NCBI RefSeq assembly: GCF_014202995.1
Contig: NZ_JACHIA010000001.1
Span: forward strand, 186,001 to 250,000
Source: Longimicrobium terrae
GTDB lineage: Bacteria; Gemmatimonadota; Gemmatimonadetes; Longimicrobiales; Longimicrobiaceae
Reading direction: 5' to 3'
Length of the DNA stretch: 64,000 bases
Under the pieces are notes generated by a model. That model was not told where the DNA came from, ran no database searches, and saw only the letters and a program-made list of their open reading frames with translations. The position numbers were made by a program, and so were the translations under genes. The first letter of the stretch is position 1, and each line of letters opens with the position of its first letter. Below are positions 57,106 to 64,000 of this stretch, piece by piece.

Positions 57106-59123
57106 CAGGCGGCGGCGCGCACGGGAAGGGGCGCATCGACGAACATGCGGCACCACAGTTCAATGCACATCAGCGAAAAGATGGTGTACGCGGCGTCCAC
57201 CTCACCGCGGCGGTCGCGCTCCAGCAGGCGCGCGACCGCGGCGGGTTCAAACCAGCCCCGGCGGGAAAGAGACGCGGCGCTCAGGGTATCGTCACGCATG
57301 TCGCGCAGTTCGCCGTGCAGCCATCCGCGCAGCGGCGCGCCGAACCCGGTCTTGGGACGGTAGATGACGTCGTGCGGCAGAAAGGGCTCCATCGACTTCT
57401 TGAAGATGGATTTGCCCACCCGCCCGCGCTGCTTCATCTCCGGCGGAATGCGCGTGGCGAAGTCGATGAGCTCGCGGTCCAGCAGCGGCACGCGCGTCTC
57501 CACTCCGGCCGACATCCCGGTCTTGTCGGTGTAGTTCAGGTTGTGGTCGGCCAGAAAGTGCTTGGCCTCCAGGTACAGCATGCGGTTCAGCGGGTCGCGC
57601 TCGCCGGGAATGCGGGCGAGCGTTTCCACCAGCGGCGCGGCGGTGTCCAGGTGGCGCGTGGCGGCGGCGAACGCGGGGGTGTACAGCTCGCGCCGCACGG
57701 CCTCGCCGCTCCACCAGAAGTAGCTGGCCATCCGGCGGTCCGTATCCAGGTCCGCGTAGGCGAACGCCTTGGCGGCGCGGCGGGCGGCGGGGCGGTCCAT
57801 CATCCCCATTCCGCCTTCCGCGGCCCAGCGCGCGCCCGCGGCCAGCCCGCCGCGCACCGGGCCGGGCAGCCAGCTCCAGGCGCGCTCCATCCGCAGGGCG
57901 TAGTGGCGCCGGTAGCCGCTGAACAGGTCGTCGCCGCCCGCGCCGGAAAGCAGGACCTTGGTGCCGTCCGCCCGGGCGCGCTCGGCGATCAGCAGGGCGT
58001 TGATGGGCGCCGGGTCCGCCTGCGGCTCATCCAGCTGGTACAGCATGCGCTCCAGATGGCCGATGGCGTCGGCCTCGATCTCCAGCACGCACAGGTCCAC
58101 GTCCAGGTGCTTGGCGACGCGGCGCGCGTACGGCAGGTCCGCCGGGTTGCCCTCCACCTCGCCGTCGCCGCGAAAGCCGATGGAGTAGCAGCGGGGCCGG
58201 TAGTCCGGCCGCACGCGGCGCATCATCGCGACGACGGCGCTGCTGTCCAGCCCGCCGGAAAGGAACGCGCCCACGGGTACGTCGGCCACCATCTGCCGGT
58301 CTACCGCGGCCTCCACCTCGCGCGCCAGGTCGCGGGCGACTTCCTCCTCGGTGCCGCCCATCCGCTCGCGGCCGTACGGCAGGTCGTAGTGGCACCACTC
58401 GCGCTCGATGGCGCCGTCGCGGACGATGAGCGCAAAGCCGGGGCGCAGCTTGCGCACGCCGCTCAGGATGGTCGTCGGAGCCGGGGCCCAGAGGTAGGCG
58501 AGGTGATAGTGGATGGCGGCGGGGTCCAGGTCGCGCGAAACGAGGCCCGTGGCCAGCAGCGACTTGATCTCCGAGCCGAAGAGCAGCCCGTCCGCCACCT
58601 GCGCGTAGTACAGCGGCTTTACGCCCAGCCCGTCGCGCGCCACGAGGACGTCGCCGGGGCGCATGCCGCCGCGCTGGCCGCTGGGACGGCCGTCGTACAG
58701 GGCCAGGGCGAAGATGCCGTTGAGGCGCTCCAGCATGGCCGGGCCCTCGTCGGCGTACAGGTGCAGCAGCACCTCGCTGTCCGTGCGGCTGTGGAAGCGG
58801 TGGCCGCGGGATTCCAGGTCGCGGCGCAGCTCGGGAAAGTTGTAGATCTCGCCGTTGTAGGTGAGCCACAGCCCCGCGTGCGGATTGCCGGCGCGCGCGT
58901 CGGAGCCGCACCTGTCGCAGGTGACGCCCATGGGCTGGGCGCCATCGTCGGACAGGTCGATGATGGAAAGGCGGCGGTGCGCCAGCCCCACGCGGCGGCG
59001 CTCGCCGCCCGGCTCCAGGATGCGCCGGCCCTCGCCGTCCGGCCCGCGATGGGCCACGCAGCTGATCATTCCCCCCAGCACGTCCGGATCAAACCGGCCG
59101 CAGAACCCCGCGATCCCGCACAT
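57105..59123 (-). CDS. Asparagine-synthase-type glutamine amidotransferase
   Basis: 672 residues. The N-terminal Ntn glutaminase has the catalytic Cys2 (MCGIAGF), HRRLSIIDLSD, TYNGEIYNFPELR and GVKPLYY. The C-terminal synthase domain has the ATP PPi loop FLSGGLDSSAV (~275) and GAGGDDLFSGYRRHYA. It carries a central Cys-x-x-Cys (VTCDRCGSD) not usual in AsnB. Inside polysaccharide loci this family (WbpS-like) amidates sugar uronic acids rather than aspartate, which is the favoured reading here. The translated start is where the family begins, since Cys must be second. Confidence 0.88.
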   Translation of the reverse strand: MCGIAGFCGRFDPDVLGGMISCVAHRGPDGEGRRILEPGGERRRVGLAHRRLSIIDLSDDGAQPMGVTCDRCGSDARAGNPHAGLWLTYNGEIYNFPELRRDLESRGHRFHSRTDSEVLLHLYADEGPAMLERLNGIFALALYDGRPSGQRGGMRPGDVLVARDGLGVKPLYYAQVADGLLFGSEIKSLLATGLVSRDLDPAAIHYHLAYLWAPAPTTILSGVRKLRPGFALIVRDGAIEREWCHYDLPYGRERMGGTEEEVARDLAREVEAAVDRQMVADVPVGAFLSGGLDSSAVVAMMRRVRPDYRPRCYSIGFRGDGEVEGNPADLPYARRVAKHLDVDLCVLEIEADAIGHLERMLYQLDEPQADPAPINALLIAERARADGTKVLLSGAGGDDLFSGYRRHYALRMERAWSWLPGPVRGGLAAGARWAAEGGMGMMDRPAARRAAKAFAYADLDTDRRMASYFWWSGEAVRRELYTPAFAAATRHLDTAAPLVETLARIPGERDPLNRMLYLEAKHFLADHNLNYTDKTGMSAGVETRVPLLDRELIDFATRIPPEMKQRGRVGKSIFKKSMEPFLPHDVIYRPKTGFGAPLRGWLHGELRDMRDDTLSAASLSRRGWFEPAAVARLLERDRRGEVDAAYTIFSLMCIELWCRMFVDAPLPVRAAA

Positions 59124-59185
59124 CAGCCCCGCCCCTTGCCCGTTTCCGGCACCCGCGCCGCCCTCCGCGCGCCGCCAGACCGGCG

Positions 59186-59213
59186 ACTGTAACGGGAGCA
59201 GCACAATCGTGAA
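59186..59213 (-). promoter_or_regulatory. Candidate promoter of the amidotransferase operon
   Basis: On the minus strand TTCACG (59213-59208) and TACAGT (59191-59186) are 16 bases apart, about 60 bases upstream of the start codon. The boxes are only moderately close to consensus. Confidence 0.35.
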
Positions 59214-59397
59214 AAGTAAGCCCTGCATCCAGCCGGAACAAGCAAACTCCTGGCGCCCGCCCGCTCCATCCCCGCACCTGACGGCCAGCACGCGCAAACG
59301 TCAGTCCGGCAACCACCTGCATCGCTTCCGGCCGGCATCGTCCAACAGCGTTCCACCGCTCACGGACAACAGCGTCCGGTGGATGGAACCCGGTGCT

Positions 59398-59525
59398 CCG
59401 ATCGATAACGAACCGCGCTTCGGTCGATGAAGATCGGCCGACCGTCGACATGGGGCCGCGTTTTCGGTCGATCAAGAGTGGCGGTCCGGTCGATGTTGAA
59501 CCGCGTTCCGGCCGATATAGGCCGT
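59398..59525. repeat. Degenerate ~43-bp tandem repeats, block A (three copies)
   Basis: The core CCGCG(C/T)TT..CGGTCGAT recurs at 59413, 59456 and 59501, so the period is 43-45 bases. Flanking bases are only partly conserved. The core resembles that of block B (CGCG.TTC.GTCGAT) and has the same period, so the two blocks look like one repeat family. Confidence 0.7.
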
Positions 59526-59602
59526 TGGGCATCCGCCCCTCCGCCGCCCAATGGACGCCGATCCGCAACGGCATCCGGGACCCGCGACAACGCCTCGCCC
59601 TC

Positions 59603-59653
59603 AGTCCGCGGAGGCGGACTTCGCGTGTTTCGAGGCGCGGTTTCAACCGCCGG
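59603..59653. repeat. 51-bp double-palindrome dispersed repeat, right copy (inverted)
   Basis: AGTCCGC-GGAG-GCGGACT (59603-59620) and GCGGTT-TC-AACCGC (59637-59650). Its reverse complement matches the element at 45502-45552 in 49 of 51 positions; the two differences are in the linker. Confidence 0.9.
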
Positions 59654-59857
59654 ACGACCGCCGCCAGAGCCCGCCGCTGCTGGCCCATCACGCTGAGGTC
59701 TTCCTCCATCCACATCCCACGCTCAACAACGACGCGCGGCGGGAAAGATGACGACCATCGATCTCTCCAGCCGTCCCCCACCACCGGCATCCCCGGCGAC
59801 GCGAGCGGAAAACGGGTAGCCGTCCGGGCGCGGACGCCGTCCTGCACGTCAGCGCCC

Positions 59858-60143
59858 GAGGGTCTCCCGCCCATCCACCGCGATCCGCAATCTGACCCCG
59901 ATGCGCGATCCCGTCGGTCAGTTGCGATCTGCATCCAGCCCGAAGCGCGATTCCGTCGATCGACCGCGCGATCCGTATCCGGCCTGGCGCGCGATCACCT
60001 CGATCAGCCGCGCGATCGGTATTCAGCCCGCAACGCAGATCCCGTCGATCAGCCGCGATCCGTATCGGCCAGGCGCGCGATTCCGTCCATCAACCGCGAC
60101 GTGCGTCCACCCGATGCGCAGCCTCGTCCATCAGCCCGGGTGA
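59858..60143. repeat. Degenerate ~43-bp tandem repeats, block B (seven copies)
   Basis: Unit boundaries at 59858, 59901, 59944, 59987, 60032, 60073 and 60115, so lengths are 43, 43, 43, 45, 41, 42 and a partial. The best-kept core is GCGCGATCCCGTCGATCAGC followed by CGCGATCCGTATC. The last copy covers the stop codon and final codons of the GT4 gene that begins at 61375. Confidence 0.85.
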
Positions 60144-61375
60144 GCACCCGTGTCCAGCGCCCGCAGCCCGGCGACCAGCGCGCGGCGAAAGGCGGGCCAC
60201 GAGTGTTCTTCCGCGCGGCGCCTGGCCAGCGTGCGCATGGCGGCCAGTTCGTCCCGGTTGGCATGGCACCAGCGCAGGCGGTCCACCAGCGCATCCGTGT
60301 CGCGAATGGGTACGACAAAGCCTTCCTGCCCGTCGCGCACCAGGTCCGCCGCGCCGGTGTTGTCCGTGCCGATGACCGGCGTTCCGCAGGCCAGCGACTC
60401 CAGGTACACCAGCCCGAACCCTTCGGCGAGCGAGGGAACGCAGCAGATGTCGCTCTCCTGATACAGTTCGCGCAGCCGGTCCGGCCCCGCGTCGCGCTCC
60501 AGGCGGAACAGGCCGGCATACTGCGCCAGCAGTTCATCATCCATCCGCCCGCGCCCCGCCAGCACCAGTTCCGCGTCCGGGAGCGCGGCCCGCTTCCACG
60601 CTTCCAGCAGGTAGCGAAGCCCCTTGCGCTGCACCATCTGCCCCACGAAGAGCACGCGAAGCGGCCCCAACGGCGGTGCCGCCGGGGGCTGAAAGCGCTC
60701 CAGATCCACGCCGTAGGGGATGACGGTGACGCGGTCGGGGTGCACCCCGTTCTCCACCAGCGTGCGCCGGGTGAACGCCGACGCCACGAAGCAGTGCTCC
60801 GCCATCCCCGGCTCTTCCGAAAGCTGCCGGAAGCGCGCGGGCGAGGCCGTCATCTCCTCCTCGTCCGCCAGCGTGGCCACCATGCCGCCCGCCAGCGCCA
60901 TCTCCTCCTCGAACAGCCGGCGCAGCGACGCGGGATGCGGATGCACCTGAAACAGCACGCGCGGCCCGCTTCCCGCCGGATAGGCGGAAAACGCGGCGTG
61001 CGCGTAGTAGCTGTACGCCAGCAGCCCGGCCCCGCGGCGCGAGGCCAGCCGCCCGGCCCAGGCGCCCAGGCGCGCGTCGCCCGTCTCGTGCGAGCCGATG
61101 CCCAGCATCTGCCGCACCGCCTCGCCCCGCCGCGACCGTACACGCGACGAGGGAAGCCCCGGCGCATGGCGGCGGGCCAGGTAGCCGCGCAGCCCCGCCG
61201 GAAGCCGCGCCGCCAGCCCGCCGAACCAGCCGCGGTCCAGCGGCGAGTACCAGTCGGTGACCAGCGCCTCCAGCATTCCGGCTTCCGCCAGCGCCAGCGG
61301 CACCTGGTAGCCGTCGCGCGATCCGTTGAACATGGTGACCCAGCCCCGCCGCCCACCGCTCACGGCAGGCTTCAC
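60131..61375 (-). CDS. GT4 glycosyltransferase
   Basis: 414 residues. The donor half begins LRVLFVGQMVQRKGLRYLLE (~248) and the substrate loop is AEGFGLVYLESLACGTPVIG (E-x7-E). The N-terminal half has an arginine-rich segment (SSRVRSRRGEAVRQ). GTG start in a GTGA overlap with the upstream gene. The last residues (TGAHPG) are encoded by the edge of the ~43-bp repeat array, so the C-terminus may have been reshaped by repeat expansion. Confidence 0.87.
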   Translation of the reverse strand: MKPAVSGGRRGWVTMFNGSRDGYQVPLALAEAGMLEALVTDWYSPLDRGWFGGLAARLPAGLRGYLARRHAPGLPSSRVRSRRGEAVRQMLGIGSHETGDARLGAWAGRLASRRGAGLLAYSYYAHAAFSAYPAGSGPRVLFQVHPHPASLRRLFEEEMALAGGMVATLADEEEMTASPARFRQLSEEPGMAEHCFVASAFTRRTLVENGVHPDRVTVIPYGVDLERFQPPAAPPLGPLRVLFVGQMVQRKGLRYLLEAWKRAALPDAELVLAGRGRMDDELLAQYAGLFRLERDAGPDRLRELYQESDICCVPSLAEGFGLVYLESLACGTPVIGTDNTGAADLVRDGQEGFVVPIRDTDALVDRLRWCHANRDELAAMRTLARRRAEEHSWPAFRRALVAGLRALDTGAHPG

Positions 61376-62649
61376 GGCGCCGTCCCCCGCCCCGCGGCGG
61401 CCGGAATGGCGGCCGCGTACAGCGCCTCCGCCCGCGCCATGGACCCCTCGTACTCCCCGCGCTCGCGGATGAGGGCCGCGTTGCGCTCCCCCGCCGTGCG
61501 GCGCAGTTCCGCGTCGTCCAGCGCGCGCACCGTGGCGTCCGCCAGCGCCTGCGCGTCCGCGGGGGGAAACAGGATTCCGTTCTCCCCGTCGCGCACCCAC
61601 TCGCGCACCGAGGCGATGTTCCCCGCGACGGGAAAGGCGCCGCACGCCATGGATTCCAGCAGCGTGTTGGGCGTCCCGTCGAACTCCGACGGCGACACGG
61701 AAGCCGCCGCCAGCCGGAACAGTTCCGCCATCTCCGCGGGCGGCACGCGGGGAAGAAGGTGCACCGCGTCCCCGATCCCCAGTTCGCGCACCCAGCGCTG
61801 CGCCCGCGGATGCCCTTCCATCGCCACGGCGGCGAACACGGCGTCCGGCCGGCGGCGCAGAACGAGCGGGATGGAGCGGAAGAACGCGTCGTTGCGCACG
61901 TACGCGCGAAAGCCGCGCGAGTTCAGCACCACGGGGCGACCCGCGGGAATGCCGTACCGCGCGGCCACGCCCGCGTCCGGCTCGCCGGGGTGAAAGAGCG
62001 AAGTGCGGATGCCGCCGTTGCTGGGAAAGACGGCCGCCGGGCGATGGGCATCCCATCCCCAGTCCATGGCCAGCGTCAGGTCGCGCCCGCAGTCCGGGTG
62101 CAGCGCATCGGCGCGGGCCAGGGCGCGGCGGGTGAGGCGCGCCACCAGCGGATAGCGCGCGGCCCACAGCTCCAGGTCGTTGCCCCAGACGGACATCACC
62201 AGCGGGTACGGCAGGCCTTCCAGCGCCTGCGCCGCCAGGATCCCCTCGAACGGGATGCGCATGGCGTGCACCAGCACCGGGTCGATCTTCAGGATCAGTT
62301 CGCGGATGCGGTGCACGTGGCGCCCCACGTCCGCGGCCGGGGCCAGCCACCCGAACACGGCCGGGAACGCGGCGGATACGGCGCGCGCGCGAAGCTGGCG
62401 CGCAATCCGCGCCACCCCGCCCGGCGCGGGGGCATCCGCCGGCCGTCCCGCGTTGGCGCCGGCGAAACGCGCGAATGCGGCCGGCACCACGTTCAGGCTG
62501 GCCAGCCGCATCCCCGCCCCGTCAAAGGGAAAGGTGGAGATCAGGTGCACCTCATCGCCGCGCGCGATGAAGTGCTGAATGTAGTTGCGCGCGATGGGGC
62601 TGCGCCCGTCGGCCACAAAACACAGCCGGCTGCCGCGGGGCAGGCTCAC
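61372..62649 (-). CDS. GT4 glycosyltransferase
   Basis: 425 residues, acceptor half with LCFVADGRSPIARNYIQHFI and a central VMSVWGNDLELWAARYPLVA (~160). The donor half has GRPVVLNSRGFRAYVRNDAF (~242) and FDGTPNTLLESMACGAFPVA (E-x7-E). The GTG start is preferred because GGGGAGG lies 6 bases upstream; in-frame ATGs at 62733 and 62778 would add unlike, charged residues. Specificity unknown. Confidence 0.86.
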   Translation of the reverse strand: MSLPRGSRLCFVADGRSPIARNYIQHFIARGDEVHLISTFPFDGAGMRLASLNVVPAAFARFAGANAGRPADAPAPGGVARIARQLRARAVSAAFPAVFGWLAPAADVGRHVHRIRELILKIDPVLVHAMRIPFEGILAAQALEGLPYPLVMSVWGNDLELWAARYPLVARLTRRALARADALHPDCGRDLTLAMDWGWDAHRPAAVFPSNGGIRTSLFHPGEPDAGVAARYGIPAGRPVVLNSRGFRAYVRNDAFFRSIPLVLRRRPDAVFAAVAMEGHPRAQRWVRELGIGDAVHLLPRVPPAEMAELFRLAAASVSPSEFDGTPNTLLESMACGAFPVAGNIASVREWVRDGENGILFPPADAQALADATVRALDDAELRRTAGERNAALIRERGEYEGSMARAEALYAAAIPAAAGRGTAP

Positions 62650-62911
62650 GTCCGGCCTCCCCGGCCGGCGCTTCCCGCCGCGCCGTGCTTCACCTGAATC
62701 AAACTCGTTCTCCCCCAGCGAATGGCCGGCCATGGTACCGCGCGGGCGGCGCGGACGGCCACAAGGTTCCCGCAACACCGGCCCTCATGAGCCGGAAACG
62801 TACCACGCGCAAAACAGGGGCGCCAGCGGGCCGGAACCCGCGCGCTCCCCCCATCCCGTTGCGCGGCTTTGACTTCCGCTCTTCCCCGCACCGTTGGCGC
62901 GGCGGACGGGA

Positions 62912-64000
62912 TCAGATCCCGGCCAGCGGACGGCCCGCACGGGCCGCGTCCAGCAGACGCACCAGCCGCTCCGCCGCCACCTGCGGCGCCTCGCCGCGCA
63001 CCGCCTGGCGCGCCGCGGCGGACATGCGGTCGCGCGCCCCGGGCGAGGCGGACAGCGCGCGCAGTCCCGCCGCCAGCCCGGCCGCGTCGCCCACCGCGAA
63101 TCGCCACCCGGACTCGCCGTGGTGCACCAGGTCCAGCGCGGCGTTCACCCGCTCCGACGCCAGCACCGGGAGCCCCGCCGCCATCGCCTCGGGCACCACC
63201 ACGCCCCACCCCTCCCACTCCGAGGGGAGCACGAAGCCGTCCGCGGCGGCAAAGGCGCGCGGCAGCTCCGCCGGCTGCACGAAGCCCAGAAAGCGCACCC
63301 GGTCCTCCACCCCCAGCTCCCGCGCCAGCGCCTGCAGCGCCGCGCGGTCCGGCCCCTCTCCCGCCAGCAGCGCGACCACGTCCGGCGCCTCCGCCAGCGC
63401 GCGCAGCAGCGTATCCACCCGCTTGCGGCCGATCATCTGCCCGGCGTACAGCACCGCGCACGCCTCCGGGGACACGCCAGCGGACGCCCGCACTTCCGCG
63501 CGGGCGCTCTGCCGCGCGTCGGGAGACAGGGCGAAGTGGCCGGTGTCGGCGTAGTAGCGGAAGTCGGCGATGCGCTCCGGGGCGATCCCCACCCGCGCGT
63601 ACGACGTGCACGCCCGCGAGCCGATGGCCAGCACCCCGCGCGCGGAGCGCAGCATTCCCCGCATGCGGTCGCGCAGCCAGCGCCGGGGCGCCGCCGCGGC
63701 GTCGTCGTGCGCCAGCTCCTCGCCCCAGTACACCCAGGGAATCCCGCGCATCCGCAGCACCGCCGCCGCCAGGCGCACCACGGGGAGCGTGTACGAACCC
63801 GTGAGCACCGCCACGTCCGGGCGGAATCGCGTCACCAGCCCCAGCAGCCCCCAGTTCAGGTGCAGCGAGCCGCGCACCGTCACGCCGGGAAGCACCTCGT
63901 ATCCGTACGCCTTGTTCTCATCCAGCTTCCACAGCCGGTGCGACTCCACCCGCGCCCCGTACGCCACGTGCAGCTCCACCCCCGGCCGCGCGGCCAGGTG
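62912..64000 (-). CDS. GT4 glycosyltransferase, 5' end beyond the window
   Basis: About 360 visible residues. The donor half starts CAVLYAGQMIGRKRVDTLLR (~195) and the loop is WEGWGVVVPEAMAAGLPVLA (E-x7-E). The frame stays open to the edge (it reads HLAARPG before the first visible GTG), so the true start lies outside. A gap of about 260 bases with no visible gene separates it from the next GT4 gene on the same strand. Confidence 0.85.
   Translation of the reverse strand, partial: HLAARPGVELHVAYGARVESHRLWKLDENKAYGYEVLPGVTVRGSLHLNWGLLGLVTRFRPDVAVLTGSYTLPVVRLAAAVLRMRGIPWVYWGEELAHDDAAAAPRRWLRDRMRGMLRSARGVLAIGSRACTSYARVGIAPERIADFRYYADTGHFALSPDARQSARAEVRASAGVSPEACAVLYAGQMIGRKRVDTLLRALAEAPDVVALLAGEGPDRAALQALARELGVEDRVRFLGFVQPAELPRAFAAADGFVLPSEWEGWGVVVPEAMAAGLPVLASERVNAALDLVHHGESGWRFAVGDAAGLAAGLRALSASPGARDRMSAAARQAVRGEAPQVAAERLVRLLDAARAGRPLAGI

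Larger units (their letters stand above)
59124..60130. other. One-kilobase non-coding region filled with repeats
   Basis: The longest gene-free stretch of the window. After the candidate promoter it carries three degenerate ~43-bp repeats (59398-59525), the inverted copy of the 51-bp double palindrome (59603-59653), and seven degenerate ~43-bp repeats (59858-60143). No open frame in it looks like a gene, although several stay open by chance because of GC content. Confidence 0.75.

Noticed and set aside
57105-59123. Asparagine-synthase-type protein as a lasso-peptide cyclase
   Set aside because: No precursor peptide, leader protease or PqqD-like recognition gene is nearby; all neighbours are polysaccharide genes.
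59858-60143. Possible CRISPR array
   Set aside because: The units are contiguous, degenerate and lack unique spacers; no cas gene is present.

Overview
The window is very GC-rich (about 70% by eye), densely coding DNA from a diderm (Gram-negative) bacterium. Outer-membrane functions are encoded directly: a BamD-type lipoprotein, a Wza-type export protein and two Wzi-type capsule proteins. The mix of housekeeping genes and the style of the surface-polysaccharide locus would fit a Gemmatimonadota member such as Longimicrobium, but that assignment is inference. No rRNA, tRNA, insertion sequence, phage gene or CRISPR array was found.

Left part (1-5.5 kb): the end of a FadR-type GntR regulator; a GH16 glycanase gene; an autoregulated YtrA-type GntR/ABC/permease operon with a clear palindromic operator and a terminator hairpin lying inside the last codons of the permease; a small HD-domain (p)ppGpp-hydrolase-like protein; and single-stranded DNA-binding protein with an extreme glycine tail.

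Housekeeping block on the minus strand (5.5-19.3 kb): rimI, tsaB, tsaE and uvrB overlap one another; then come the bifunctional-type Rel (p)ppGpp enzyme and radC; then a run nucleotidyltransferase-TPR-bamD-nadD-secA that ends in a strong terminator.

Polysaccharide locus (19.5 kb to the right edge, which cuts a gene). A plus-strand pair encodes a short Wza-like exporter and a Wzc-type tyrosine autokinase. Almost everything after that is on the minus strand in runs of genes that overlap by 4 bases. Module 1 (23.5-42.5 kb) has a WbpL-type initiating transferase with its WbpV-type reductase, a WecG/TagA-type transferase, five GT4 transferases, a GT61 transferase, a pyruvyltransferase-family protein, FkbM and class I methyltransferases, a Wzx flippase, a Wzy/O-antigen ligase-type protein, a WbpP epimerase and a Wzi protein. 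A second Wzi paralogue (plus strand) and a CpsB-type tyrosine phosphatase follow. Module 2 (45.7-59.1 kb) has a second flippase, three GT4 transferases, a uronate 4-epimerase-type protein, a cupin, a PglE-PglD-PglC bacillosamine-type set, a heparinase II/III-family protein and an asparagine-synthase-type amidotransferase. Three more GT4 genes continue off the right edge.

The predicted logic is that nucleotide sugars are made (WbpV, WbpP, uronate epimerase, PglE/D), a first sugar is put on undecaprenyl phosphate by WbpL or PglC, GT4/GT26/GT61 enzymes extend it, Wzx flips it, Wzy polymerises it, and Wza/Wzc/Wzi export and anchor it. The Wzc kinase and CpsB phosphatase would set chain output. 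Two different initiating enzymes and two flippases suggest two glycans, or one mosaic locus. Noteworthy non-coding structures are a 51-bp double-palindrome repeat present once on each side of module 2 in opposite orientation, and a degenerate ~43-bp tandem repeat array next to the right-hand copy.
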